A stretch of 55,879 bases of DNA, from assembly GCA_024226735.1 (NCBI GenBank), contig JAAELL010000214.1, positions 1 to 55,879 of the forward strand, written 5' to 3'. Shown here one piece after another: positions 32,108-40,735 of this stretch; position 1 is the first letter of the stretch, and each line of letters begins with the position of its first letter. Source of the stretch: a bacterium. GTDB taxonomy: Bacteria; Planctomycetota; UBA1135; GCA-002686595. The position numbers were made by a program, and so were the translations under genes. Below the pieces are notes generated by a model, which searched no databases, was not told the origin of the DNA, and saw only the letters and a list, made by a program, of their open reading frames with translations.

Positions 32108-33133
32108 TTACAGGACCTGGCAGCGCAGGACCACGAAGAGCGGGTTGGCTCCGGCGGCGCCCAGGACCGTGTATTCCCCGCTGGTGACGTTCGCGTCCGT
32201 CTGGAAGAGCACGGTGCCTTGCGAGTAGCTCGTACCGGTCTGCGCGGTGAGGGAGCAGCGGTCGGCGGACAGCGTGCGCGTCTGGCGATCGAAGTTCCCC
32301 GGGCGCATGCTGAGCTGGAACGTGCCGCTGCGAGAGGTCTCGAGCACGATCGTGAGCTGCCCGCCCGGCCCGACGACCGTGCGTACGAGCCCCATGGCGG
32401 CGCGCTCGAGGTTGGGGGTGCCCGCGAGCTCACGCATGCCCTCGATGAGCTCCTTGGGCAACTTCGGTCCGTCGATCGGCTCGTCGGTGCCGCGCACGAG
32501 ATAGCACGAGAGCTGGATCTGCGTCGGCTCGACATCCATCTTCTTCAGGAAGCCGAGCATCTCGTCGACGCGCTCTTGCGTGTCGTGCAACACGAGCACG
32601 CGGCGCTCGTCGACGCGTGTCACCGTGCTGCTGCCCCTGCGGCTGTTCTGGCGGTACGGCTGGAGCGCGTCGTGGAGCGCGTCGATGGACACGAATCGGG
32701 CGGCGTACTCCGTCACGACGCGCGGAGGCTGGGTCTGGGTCTCGTAGCTCTCGTCGAGCTTCTTCAGCATCTCGATCGCGGGCTCGATCGCCGCCGGCAG
32801 GTCGTAGATCAGGATCGCGTTGCCGAGCTGCTGCATGTTCGGCTGTTGGATCGTCTTGCCGCCCGTTGGGTTGCGCAGGTAGATGTCGTGGCCGAGGAAC
32901 GCGCTCGCGACCGGGAACAGCTCGCTGGCGCCCATGCGCGTGGGCTGGTAGCGCTGCATGACCAGGTCCGAGGGCGAGTGGTACGGCGGCTGGAAGAACT
33001 CCATCGACGTGACCGGATCTTGCGGACGCGATGCGCTCGTGGCGAAGCCGGCGAGGGCGAGACAGGTCAGAAGGCCAGTCAGGAGGCCAGTGAGGCAGCC
33101 AGTGAGGCGGAGCTGCGTCATCGATTGCTTCAT
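32108..33133 (-). CDS. Exported secretin-N-domain-like protein
   Basis: The protein has 341 residues with a signal peptide (about 8-34, repeating CLTGLLTGLLTCLAL). Two alpha/beta repeats follow that resemble the N1-type domains of secretins: NAILIYDLPAAIEPAIEMLKK and, later, VDERRVLVLHDTQERVDEML followed by GFLKKMD. The remaining 150 residues are beta-rich and end in VVLRCQVL. The secretin channel domain itself is absent, so it cannot form a pore alone. It is the third gene of an operon with an ECF sigma factor and an anti-sigma-like protein (ATGA overlap with the latter). It may be an output or sensor of that regulator. Upstream in-frame starts run into the neighbouring gene. Confidence 0.72.
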   Translation of the reverse strand: MKQSMTQLRLTGCLTGLLTGLLTCLALAGFATSASRPQDPVTSMEFFQPPYHSPSDLVMQRYQPTRMGASELFPVASAFLGHDIYLRNPTGGKTIQQPNMQQLGNAILIYDLPAAIEPAIEMLKKLDESYETQTQPPRVVTEYAARFVSIDALHDALQPYRQNSRRGSSTVTRVDERRVLVLHDTQERVDEMLGFLKKMDVEPTQIQLSCYLVRGTDEPIDGPKLPKELIEGMRELAGTPNLERAAMGLVRTVVGPGGQLTIVLETSRSGTFQLSMRPGNFDRQTRTLSADRCSLTAQTGTSYSQGTVLFQTDANVTSGEYTVLGAAGANPLFVVLRCQVL

Positions 33134-33573
33134 TCGGGATTCACCAGGATCAGGCGCACCTTGCCGGAGCGCATCTCGATGGAACCGTCCTCGCGGATGA
33201 GAGGGCGGATGGGCGCTGCGAGTACGGGCGGATTCGGGTCGTGCAGGGGAGCCTCTTCGAATGGGCCGTTCGCCTGCGCTCGGCCGTGGGCCTCTGGTAT
33301 CGCCGGGGACACCGGCGTGGGACCGGTTCCGCGCATCCGCGTCACGAGCACGGCGATCGACGCGGCCGCGAGCAGCGCGGCGGCGACTCCGGCGGCGACG
33401 CGGCGCGGCGCGACGGGCTCGCGCCGCACGGGCGGCGCGGGGGTGTGGACCCATGCGGCGCGCATCCAGTCGACCGCGGCGCGCGTCACCGGATCGCTCG
33501 GTTCGCCACCGGCGTCCTCGAAGCGCGGAGGCTCGAGCGCGTCCCACGCCTCGTGCAATTCGCGCTCGTTCAC
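33130..33573 (-). CDS. Putative transmembrane anti-sigma factor
   Basis: The protein has 147 residues. A cytoplasmic N terminus (MNERELHEAWDALEPPRF) is followed by one span at about 58-76 (VAAGVAAALLAAASIAVLV) and a Pro-rich outside part. It starts with GTG overlapping the ECF sigma stop (GTGA), the usual place for an anti-sigma gene. No zinc anti-sigma motif (HxxxCxxC) is present, so its binding mode would differ from ZAS proteins. The role is inferred from position and topology only. Its stop overlaps the next gene start. Confidence 0.65.
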   Translation of the reverse strand: MNERELHEAWDALEPPRFEDAGGEPSDPVTRAAVDWMRAAWVHTPAPPVRREPVAPRRVAAGVAAALLAAASIAVLVTRMRGTGPTPVSPAIPEAHGRAQANGPFEEAPLHDPNPPVLAAPIRPLIREDGSIEMRSGKVRLILVNPE

Positions 33574-34163
33574 GCGCCACTCCCTTCGCTGTCGGGGACC
33601 AGCCCCGGCACGCGCTCACCGATCAGTCGGCGCAGGCGACGGCGCGCGAGCGTCAACAGCGAGCGCACGCTGCTCTCGGTGATCTCGAGCGCGTCGGCGA
33701 CCGCTTTCGTCGCGGTACCCTCGAGGTCGCGCAAGACGAAGACTTCGCGCTCGCGGGGCGGGAGCGAGGTGAGCGCGTGCGCGAGGGCCTCGCGCACCTC
33801 CGCGCCGTGCGCGGCGCTTGCGGGATCGGGCAACCGTGCGGCGAAGTCCGTCCCGCGCTCGCTCGCCCGTGCCTCGGCGCGGCGCCGGGCGGCTGTGCGC
33901 CGGATGCGGTCGCGGCACAGGTTGGCGACGACGGCGTTGCGCCAGGTGGCGTAGGGGCGTTTCGTGTCCCATTCGGCGAGGTGGTCGGTGAGGTGCAGCA
34001 TCGCATCCTGAGCGAGGTCGTCCGCCTCCGCGGTGCTTGCCAAGAGGCCGAAGCACAGCTTCCACACCCGGGCGTGCTCGGCCTCGAGCCAGGGCTCGAG
34101 GGCATCGGGCTCGCCGCGCAGGACCGCTCTCGCGAGGGTCTCGGAGGCTTGTGGCTCGCTCAT
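33570..34163 (-). CDS. ECF-type sigma-70 factor
   Basis: The protein has 197 residues. Region 2 is seen in ARVWKLCFGLLASTAEADDL with AQDAMLHL, and region 2.4 in WRNAVVANLCRDRIRRTAAR. Region 4 is ALTSLPPREREVFVLRDLEG with TKAVADALEITESSVRSLL as the helix-turn-helix. Such factors are released from a membrane partner by an envelope signal; the next gene encodes a likely anti-sigma protein. The gene is divergent from ada, with 104 bases between, where its autoregulated promoter may lie. The regulon is unknown but probably includes its own operon with the secretin-like protein. Confidence 0.92.
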   Translation of the reverse strand: MSEPQASETLARAVLRGEPDALEPWLEAEHARVWKLCFGLLASTAEADDLAQDAMLHLTDHLAEWDTKRPYATWRNAVVANLCRDRIRRTAARRRAEARASERGTDFAARLPDPASAAHGAEVREALAHALTSLPPREREVFVLRDLEGTATKAVADALEITESSVRSLLTLARRRLRRLIGERVPGLVPDSEGSGA

Positions 34164-34267
34164 CCGGGGGCAGTACGCGCGCCGGGGCCAGGGCGCTGAA
34201 GGGGGATCTCGAATTCGGTGTTCACGATTCGGTGGCAGCGGATCCTGGCGCCGCTAGGGTGGGCCTC

Positions 34268-35356
34268 ATGCACGCGCTACCGCCGGTTACAGAGATGTAT
34301 GACGCCCTCGTCAAGCGAGACCCTGACTTCGAGGGCGTCTTTTTCGTCGGGGTGCGGACGACCGGCATCTTCTGCCGGCCGACGTGCCCGGCGCGCAAGC
34401 CCAAGGCCGAGAACGTCGACTTCTACCCCTCGGTGCGCGACGCGCTCGCGGCGGGCTTTCGCCCCTGCCTGCGCTGCCGGCCGCTCGAGCCGGAGGGGGA
34501 GCCGCCCGCGTGGCTGCGGCCGCTCCTCGCCGAGGTCGAGCGCGACCCCGCGCGGCGCTGGCGCGACCAGGATCTGCGCGAGCAGGGCCTCGAGCCGGCG
34601 CGCGTGCGGCGCTGGTTCCAGCGCGCGCACGGCATGAGCTTTCACGCCTACAGCCGCGCGCGCCGGCTCGGCGTCGCGTTCGGCGCGATGCGCCAGGGCG
34701 CGGACGTCACCGGCACGGCGGCGGGTTCGGGCTGGGAGTCGGAGAGTGGCTTTCGCGACGCGTTCGCGAAGCTCTTCGGCGAGGCGCCGACGCGCGCGAA
34801 GGACGTGCGCACGCGCGTCGTGACGACGCGCTTGATCACGGCGCTCGGACCGATGCTCGTCGGGGCGACCGACGAGGGCGTGTGCTTGCTCGAGTTCTGC
34901 GAGCGGCGCATGCTCGAGACGCAGGTCAAGCGCTTGCGCCACCTGCTCGGCGCCGCCTTCGTGCCGGGCGAGAACGAGCACACGCACCGCGCGGAGGAAG
35001 AGCTCGCCGAGTACTTCCGCGGCGACCGCACGACGTTCGATTGGCCGCTCGTCATGCCGGGCACGCCGTTTCAGGTCGCGGTGTGGGAGGCCCTTCTGAA
35101 GATCCCCTACGGCGAGACGCGCAGCTACGACCAACAGGCGCGGCAGCTCGAGAAGCCCGGGGCGCAGCGGGCTGTCGGCAAGGCGAACGGCGACAACCGC
35201 CTCGCGATCGTCGTTCCGTGCCACCGCGTCGTGCGCAGCGACGGTTCGCTGTCGGGCTACGGCGGTGGCCTGTGGCGCAAGCGCGCCCTGCTCGATCTCG
35301 AGACGGGGGCGCGGATCGCCGATGGGGCTTTGCCCGGAGCGTGCGCCGTCCGATGA
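34268..35356 (+). CDS. ada: Bifunctional Ada methylation-response protein
   Basis: Ada repairs methylphosphotriesters and O6-methylguanine and activates repair genes. The N-terminal zinc domain has all four cysteines (C36 and C40 in FCRPTCPARKP, then C-x2-C in FRPCLRCRP). A degenerate AraC-type helix-turn-helix region follows (RVRRWFQRAHGMSFHAYSRA). The C-terminal methyltransferase has the active cysteine in VVPCHRVVRSDG, plus TPFQVAVWEALLKIPYG and the final GGGLWRKRALL. The product is 362 residues, as expected. The ATG at 34268 is chosen because the domain begins shortly after it. It is followed 7 bases later by an unrelated SGNH gene. Confidence 0.95.
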   Translation: MHALPPVTEMYDALVKRDPDFEGVFFVGVRTTGIFCRPTCPARKPKAENVDFYPSVRDALAAGFRPCLRCRPLEPEGEPPAWLRPLLAEVERDPARRWRDQDLREQGLEPARVRRWFQRAHGMSFHAYSRARRLGVAFGAMRQGADVTGTAAGSGWESESGFRDAFAKLFGEAPTRAKDVRTRVVTTRLITALGPMLVGATDEGVCLLEFCERRMLETQVKRLRHLLGAAFVPGENEHTHRAEEELAEYFRGDRTTFDWPLVMPGTPFQVAVWEALLKIPYGETRSYDQQARQLEKPGAQRAVGKANGDNRLAIVVPCHRVVRSDGSLSGYGGGLWRKRALLDLETGARIADGALPGACAVR

Positions 35357-35363
35357 TGGGGGT

Positions 35364-36539
35364 ATGTCCCTCGCCCGCGTCCTCGCACTGCTCGCCTCGT
35401 CCGCGATCGCGATCGGTGCGGCGGTCTACGTCCTGACCGGCCGCGGGCCGATCGACCTCGCCTTCCATCGGGTCGAGCCGACTGACTACGCGCGTGCACA
35501 GGAGCGGCTCGCCGCGCTGCGTCCGGAGGCGCGGCGCGGCGCCTCGGGGCTCTTGCGCCTGCCGCTCGACGAGGAGACGGTGCGCGCGGTGCTGCCGCTG
35601 CGCGGCAAGCGGCGCCGCTACGAGCCGTTCAGCTACTTTACGTGGAAGCCCGACCTCATCTGGACGCGGAAGTGGGAGGAGCACCCGGACGGGGCGTACC
35701 CGATCCGCACGAATGGGCTCGGGTTTCGGCACGACGGCGAGGTGCATGCGGACGCCGACTTCTTTGTCGTCGTCGCGGGGGACTCGCACATGGGCGGCGT
35801 CTGCGCGAACGCGGAGTCGCTCGCCGGACGCCTCGCGTCCGGGCTGCGGGCGCGACACCCGGACAGGTCGATCGAGGTCTTGAACACCGCGCACGGGGCG
35901 TACACGTTCTACAACTACCTCGGTGTGCTCGAGCGCTTGCTCGAGCTGGGGATGGCGCCGGACCTGTTCCTCATCGTCGTGTACGGCGGCAACGACTTCC
36001 TAGGCGGCGTGCACCTGTGGCACCTGTTCGAGGGGACGTCGCGGCCCGCTCGGGTGTCGGGTGGCGACGCGCTCGTGGCGGAGGTCGCCGAGCGCTACCC
36101 GAGCGCCTTCGGCCAGTGCCTCAACCAGATCGAGTCCTTCGCGACGCGCGGCGAAACGAAGCTCGCGCTGAAGGTCGCGGACACGGTCACGCGCGAGATC
36201 GCGAACGTGTGCGCCCGGGAGGGAATCGAACTGCTCGTCGCATACCTCCCCTCGCCGCACGAGTTGCCGGACCAGGCGCCGCAGGCCGAGATCGAGGAGG
36301 CAGCGGCGGCGCTCGGCCTGTCGCGGGGCGATCTGGAACAGGCCGCGGAGGTGGGGGACGCGTACCTGGGGGGGCTGAAGGGAATCGACGTGGCGGACTT
36401 GAGGGGACCGTTTCGTGAGCATTCCGGCGCGCTCTACTGGAGCCGCGACTTGCACCTGAACCTCGCGGGACACGATTGGGCGGCGCGCAGTTTGCTGCCC
36501 CTGACCGAGTCGGTTGCGGAGCGTTTCCTGCGTCGATGA
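35364..36539 (+). CDS. SGNH/GDSL hydrolase-like exported protein
   Basis: The protein has 391 residues with an N-terminal hydrophobic segment (about 2-24, SLARVLALLASSAIAIGAAV) that anchors or exports it. The SGNH domain has GDSHMGGV (nucleophile serine), a second block near NTAHGAYTFY, the asparagine block YGGNDF and the end DLHLNLAGHDWAA with Asp/His. Such domains act as esterases or acyltransferases on exported glycans; the substrate here is unknown. It resembles the 486-residue SGNH protein of the inserted block in organisation but has one span rather than several. Its stop overlaps the next gene start (ATGA). Confidence 0.8.
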   Translation: MSLARVLALLASSAIAIGAAVYVLTGRGPIDLAFHRVEPTDYARAQERLAALRPEARRGASGLLRLPLDEETVRAVLPLRGKRRRYEPFSYFTWKPDLIWTRKWEEHPDGAYPIRTNGLGFRHDGEVHADADFFVVVAGDSHMGGVCANAESLAGRLASGLRARHPDRSIEVLNTAHGAYTFYNYLGVLERLLELGMAPDLFLIVVYGGNDFLGGVHLWHLFEGTSRPARVSGGDALVAEVAERYPSAFGQCLNQIESFATRGETKLALKVADTVTREIANVCAREGIELLVAYLPSPHELPDQAPQAEIEEAAAALGLSRGDLEQAAEVGDAYLGGLKGIDVADLRGPFREHSGALYWSRDLHLNLAGHDWAARSLLPLTESVAERFLRR

Positions 36540-37951
36540 AACACTCCTTCGCCCTTCTCTGGATCGCCGCGGCGGCGGCCTGCACGGCGCCGCGCGGTCA
36601 GCGGGTACCGGAAGCTGCACGCGAGGTCATTCACGCGCCGACTCCGGAGCAACGCTACCTCGACTGGACGAGCCTGCGCTTTGCGCCCGAGGTCTACGCC
36701 GCGCGCCGTGAGCGGCTCGCGCAGTTGCTCGCCGCGACGGGTGGCGGCGTGTTCCTCGCGCCGAGCGCCGCCGGCCGATCGCACGGTGCGACGTTCCGGC
36801 AGGAGGACGACTTCCTGTACTTCACGGGGCTCGAGCTGCCCGACTCCGTGCTTGCAGTCACCGCGGGCGGCGTGTCGGTCGTGTACGCGCCGCGTCGCGA
36901 TGCGCGCTTCGAGTCCGCGAGTCGGCAGAACGACTTTCCCGGGCGGCCGCTGGCTGACGATCCCGAGCTGGCGCGCGCGGCCGGGATCGCGATCGAGCCC
37001 ATCGAGGCGCTCTTGACCGGTTTCTCGTCGATCGAGCCCAAGCGCGTCAACTTGACCGACACGCAGCTCATCGCCGTTTGGGCCGACCTCGGCCGGTCGT
37101 TGCGCCAGACGCAGATGTTCTCGCAGGGGCCGGTGTACCGCGCGGGCCCCGTCGAGGCGTTCTTGAGCCAGGCATTGATCCCGGATGCGCGCAGCGCGCA
37201 CGACGAGGTCGCCCGCCTGCGCATGGTCAAGGGCCCCGAGGAGATTGCCGTCATCCGCCGCGCGTGTACGATCACGTGCGACGCGATCCGTGCGTCGGCG
37301 CTCGCGATCGAAGACGGGGTCGATGAGCGCACTCTCGAGGCGGAGCTCGAGGCGGCCTTCAAGCGTGGCGGAGCGCAGCGCCGCGCCTTCGACTCGATCA
37401 TCAAGTCGGGGCCGAACTCGCTCTGGCCCTGGCGCATCCTCGCCGCGCACTACGACCGCCGCAACCGCGCGATGCACGACGGCGAGCTGGTGATCTACGA
37501 CGTTGGCTGCGAGCTCGATCACTACGCGAGCGACGTCGGACGGACTTTTCCTGTGTCGGGCACGTTCTCGCCGCGCCAGCGCGAGGCGCTCGAGCTCGTG
37601 ACCTCGATCACCGATGCGGTCATCGACTCCGTGCGGCCCGGCGTCACGTTCGCCGACCTGCGCGCGGTCATCGACGCGCGGATCCCGGCCGACCAGAAGC
37701 CCTACATGCAGGCGCGGCTCTTCTTCGGCCACCACATCGGGCTCGACGTCGGGGACGCGAACCTCGCGGACGAGCCCCTCGTGCCGGGAATGGTCTTCAC
37801 GATCGAGCCCTGGTACTACAACCACGACGAGGACCTGGCGGTGTTCATCGAGGACAACGTGGTGGTGACCGCGGACGGCTGCGAGAACTTGACGGCCGAC
37901 CTGCCGCGTTCGGTAGGCGAGCTGGAGCGCATGGTGGGAGGGGGCCATTGA
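36536..37951 (+). CDS. Xaa-Pro aminopeptidase lipoprotein (M24B)
   Basis: The enzyme removes N-terminal residues preceding proline. This copy has a lipoprotein signal (MKHSFALLWIAAAAAC, lipid at residue 16), so it should act outside the cytoplasm, unlike typical cytoplasmic PepP. Residues 45-180 form the AMP_N domain (GATFRQEDDFLYFTGLELP). The C-terminal pita-bread domain keeps the metal ligands: YDVGCELDHYASDVGR with two aspartates, GHHIGLDVGD histidine, FTIEPWYY glutamate and VFIEDNVVV glutamate. The product is 471 residues. The ATG overlaps the SGNH stop; an earlier start at 36476 would remove the signal peptide from the N terminus. Confidence 0.92.
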   Translation: MKHSFALLWIAAAAACTAPRGQRVPEAAREVIHAPTPEQRYLDWTSLRFAPEVYAARRERLAQLLAATGGGVFLAPSAAGRSHGATFRQEDDFLYFTGLELPDSVLAVTAGGVSVVYAPRRDARFESASRQNDFPGRPLADDPELARAAGIAIEPIEALLTGFSSIEPKRVNLTDTQLIAVWADLGRSLRQTQMFSQGPVYRAGPVEAFLSQALIPDARSAHDEVARLRMVKGPEEIAVIRRACTITCDAIRASALAIEDGVDERTLEAELEAAFKRGGAQRRAFDSIIKSGPNSLWPWRILAAHYDRRNRAMHDGELVIYDVGCELDHYASDVGRTFPVSGTFSPRQREALELVTSITDAVIDSVRPGVTFADLRAVIDARIPADQKPYMQARLFFGHHIGLDVGDANLADEPLVPGMVFTIEPWYYNHDEDLAVFIEDNVVVTADGCENLTADLPRSVGELERMVGGGH

Positions 37952-38178
37952 CGCGCCCGCGCAGGATCACCGGCGGCCTCGTCGCGCTGTCGGTCGCCTT
38001 GTTCCTGGGCGGCGCGCTCGAGGCGTACCTCGTTGCGCCGCGCCTGCCCGAGAGGATCGCATGCCTTCCGGGCTCGTTCTCGATCGTGCTGTTGGTCTAC
38101 TTCGCCGTGCTGACGGTGGCGCTGATCGTTCTGTACCGACGCTTTGCGCTGCCGCGCGGGTCCGTGGGCTCGAACTAG
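37948..38178 (+). CDS. Small protein with two membrane spans, unknown function
   Basis: The protein has 76 residues with two hydrophobic segments (about 9-29, GLVALSVALFLGGALEAYLV, and 44-63, FSIVLLVYFAVLTVALIVLY), a positively charged N terminus and a short Arg/Gly tail. It begins with TTG overlapping the aminopeptidase stop (TTGA), so it is probably translated with that gene. No family was recognised. Its TAG stop is the first three bases of a dispersed repeat copy. Confidence 0.65.
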   Translation: MTRPRRITGGLVALSVALFLGGALEAYLVAPRLPERIACLPGSFSIVLLVYFAVLTVALIVLYRRFALPRGSVGSN

Positions 38179-38245
38179 TGGTGTGATTCGCTCTTATGGG
38201 GCATATCGATCGGCCCGTACGGGCGCGCTGCGGCGTTGCGCCAAG
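38176..38245. repeat. Dispersed intergenic repeat, copy B
   Basis: The sequence TAGTGGTGTGATTCGCTCT and the following TATGGGGCAT and CGTACGGG match copy A at 3139-3188 with few changes. It begins on the stop codon of the small membrane protein. Its last part (GCGGCGTTGCGCC) resembles, in inverse orientation, GGCGCAACG in the element at the window end. Confidence 0.55.
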
Positions 38246-38327
38246 GTCTCCAATGGCATCCAACCATGGGGGTGCGTCCGATGCTCGGCACCTCGCGAAT
38301 CGTGACTACTCCGACAGCCTGCTAGCT

Positions 38328-40670
38328 ATGCTGTCGGGCGTGAAGCACCTCTTGATCGCCCTTCTGATCCTGCTGTTTACGCCCGCACTCCTGGCCCAGC
38401 CGCTAGCCCAGGACGCGCTGACGCGCGCCCTCGAGGCGGCCGGCGAGAACCGCCCCCAGCTCGAAGCGGCGCTCGCGCGCGTGCCCGAAGACCAGTGCTC
38501 CGGCTTGCGTTGGCTCGTCGAGCACATGCCCGCGGACGACCTGAAGACGCTCGGCGCCGACTACCTCGTCGAGAACTGCACGCTCGCCTACGAGGCGTGG
38601 CGCGCCTCGCCCTGGAAGGACCAGCTCGGCGAGGAGCTCTTCCTCGACGCCGTGCTGCCCTACGCCAGCATCAACGAGCGCCGCGACGCATGGCGCGCCG
38701 ACTTTCGCTCACGCTTCGCACCGCTGGTGAAGGACGCCAAGTCGCCGGGGGAGGCCGCGGCGATCCTGAACAACGAGGTGTTCGGTCTCGTCGGGGTCAA
38801 GTACTCGACCAAGCGGCGCAAGGCCGACCAGAGCCCGTACGAGAGCATGGAGACGGGCCTGGCCTCGTGCACGGGACTGTCGGTGCTGTTGATCGACGCC
38901 TGCCGCTCGGTCGGGGTCCCGGCGCGCTTCGTCGGGACGCCGCTCTGGTCGGATGGGAGCGGCAACCACTCGTGGGTCGAGGTGTGGGACGACGGCTGGC
39001 ACTTCACCGGCGCCGCCGAGCCGTCGGGCCACGAGCTCGACAAGGCCTGGTTCACTGGTCGCGCCGCCGGCGCGACGCGCGAGGATCCGCGGCACGCGAT
39101 CTACGCCGTGACCTGGCGCAAGACCCCGATCAAGTTCCCGATGGTGTGGAAGCGCGGCGAACCCGCGATCCACGCGGTCGACGTCACCGATCGCTACACC
39201 CGCGGCGCCGAGACGCTCGAGATCGGGAACGCGTACGTTCGCTTCCGTGTGCTCGGGGCGGACGGCGAGCGCTGCGCGGCGAGTGTGCGCTGCACGAAGG
39301 GGGCGGTGACAGTGTTCGAGGGCGAGGCCAAGGACGAGCGTTTCGACGCGAACGATCATTTGACCGCGGAGCTGCCGCTCGGTGTCGAGCTCGCGGTGAC
39401 GGCGAGCTTCGAGGGGCGGAGCGCCACGCAGTCCCTCCAGATCGACAAGGTCGAGCAGCTCGTCACGATCACGCTCGGCGGCGAGCCGGTGCCCCAGGAG
39501 CGGGTGCCCCAGGAGCCGGTGACGGTACAGACGGTGAACGAGTCCCTGCGCGCACACCTCGCGAGCGGCGCGCCGGACCTCGAAACCCAGCCTTTCGCCC
39601 GCATTCCGCTCTCGGCCGCGGGCGCGGCGGTCTGCCGCGAGCTCCTGTGGACGAACCACGCGCGCCGCATCCGCGCCGAGCGTGCGCAGGAGCTCGAGGC
39701 GCGCGTGCTCGAGATCGACGGTGCCAAGATGCCCTTCTGGTACACGGTGCGCGGCGAGAAGCCCGCGGGCGGGCGCAGCCTCTTTCTCTCGATGCACGGC
39801 GGAGGCGGCGCGCCGAAGAAGGTCAACGACCGCCAGTGGGAGAACCAGAAGAAGCTGTACGAGCCCGAGGAGGGGATCTACCTCGCTCCGCGCGCGCCGA
39901 CGGACACGTGGAACCTCTGGCACCAGGCGCACATCGACGGGCTGTTCGATCGCCTGATCGAGAACCTCGTCGTGCTCGAGGAGGTCGACCCCGACCGCGT
40001 GTACCTGATGGGCTACAGCGCCGGCGGGGACGGTGTCTACCAGCTCGCGCCGCGCATGGCCGACCGCTTCGCCGCCGCCGCGATGATGGCGGGGCATCCG
40101 AACGAGACGAGCCCCGACGGGCTGCGCAACCTCGCCTTCACGCTGCACATGGGCGGCGACGACGACGCCTACGACCGCGCCGGCGTCGCGCGGCGCTGGA
40201 AGGAGCTGCTCGCCGAGCTCGCGGCCCAGGACGAAGGGGGCTACGAGCACTGGGTCGAGGTGCACGAGGGCAAGGGGCACTGGATGGACAAGGAGGACGC
40301 GGCCGCAGTCCCGTGGATGGCGTGCTACACGCGCGACCTGCGCAGCCCGCGCGTGGTCTGGCGCCAGGACGACGTGACCCACACGCGCTTCTACTGGCTC
40401 GCCGATCCCGAGCCGGCAGCGCGTCGGCGCATCGTCGTCGAACGTGAAGGACAGGAGCTGCGCATCGTCGAGAGCGGCGGGGCGAAGCGCCTCGCGCTGC
40501 GCCTCGACGACGACATGCTCGACCTCGATCAGGAGGTCGTGGTCTCGGACGGCGAGCGTGAGCTCTTCCGCGGGCGCGTCCCGCGTACGATCGAAGTGCT
40601 GGCGCGCACCCTCGCCGAGCGCGGTGATCCGCGCGGCGTCTTCAGTGGCGAAGTGGTCGTCGACCTCTAG
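38328..40670 (+). CDS. Exported transglutaminase-like/alpha-beta esterase fusion
   Basis: The protein has 780 residues with a signal peptide (about 6-22, LLIALLILLFTPALLAQ). Residues 100-260 form a transglutaminase-like domain: catalytic cysteine in SCTGLSVLLIDACRSVGVPA, histidine in GSGNHSWVEVW and the acidic residue following in DDGWHF. A beta-rich linker follows. The last 300 residues are an alpha/beta hydrolase close to PHB-depolymerase-type esterases: oxyanion region MHGGGGAPKK, nucleophile GYSAGGDG, aspartate MGGDDDAYD and histidine EGKGHWMD. Both active sites look intact. It probably acts on cell-surface or external polymers. The ATG at 38328 is preferred because the signal begins right after; earlier ATGs lie in repeat sequence. 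Confidence 0.85.
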   Translation: MLSGVKHLLIALLILLFTPALLAQPLAQDALTRALEAAGENRPQLEAALARVPEDQCSGLRWLVEHMPADDLKTLGADYLVENCTLAYEAWRASPWKDQLGEELFLDAVLPYASINERRDAWRADFRSRFAPLVKDAKSPGEAAAILNNEVFGLVGVKYSTKRRKADQSPYESMETGLASCTGLSVLLIDACRSVGVPARFVGTPLWSDGSGNHSWVEVWDDGWHFTGAAEPSGHELDKAWFTGRAAGATREDPRHAIYAVTWRKTPIKFPMVWKRGEPAIHAVDVTDRYTRGAETLEIGNAYVRFRVLGADGERCAASVRCTKGAVTVFEGEAKDERFDANDHLTAELPLGVELAVTASFEGRSATQSLQIDKVEQLVTITLGGEPVPQERVPQEPVTVQTVNESLRAHLASGAPDLETQPFARIPLSAAGAAVCRELLWTNHARRIRAERAQELEARVLEIDGAKMPFWYTVRGEKPAGGRSLFLSMHGGGGAPKKVNDRQWENQKKLYEPEEGIYLAPRAPTDTWNLWHQAHIDGLFDRLIENLVVLEEVDPDRVYLMGYSAGGDGVYQLAPRMADRFAAAAMMAGHPNETSPDGLRNLAFTLHMGGDDDAYDRAGVARRWKELLAELAAQDEGGYEHWVEVHEGKGHWMDKEDAAAVPWMACYTRDLRSPRVVWRQDDVTHTRFYWLADPEPAARRRIVVEREGQELRIVESGGAKRLALRLDDDMLDLDQEVVVSDGERELFRGRVPRTIEVLARTLAERGDPRGVFSGEVVVDL

Positions 40671-40671
40671 C

Positions 40672-40701
40672 TCAACGCATGTCGACCGTAACCGCGAACG
40701 G
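40672..40701 (-). pseudogene. Vestigial 3' end of the secreted C-terminal module
   Basis: On the minus strand the last codons read P-F-A-V-T-V-D-M-R and a stop. Positions 40669-40693 match 41911-41935 at 22 of 25 bases, the second being the end of another decayed module copy. Nothing recognisable lies further upstream before the next gene stop at 40736. This seems to be the remnant of a deleted copy. Confidence 0.45.
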
Positions 40702-40735
40702 GATTCTCATGATGCGGGAAGACGCGTGGGCCGAG

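Noticed and set aside
34200..34267. Ada-box-like operator between the sigma factor and ada
   Set aside because: No clear AAT/GCAA-type Ada box could be identified, so no site is claimed.
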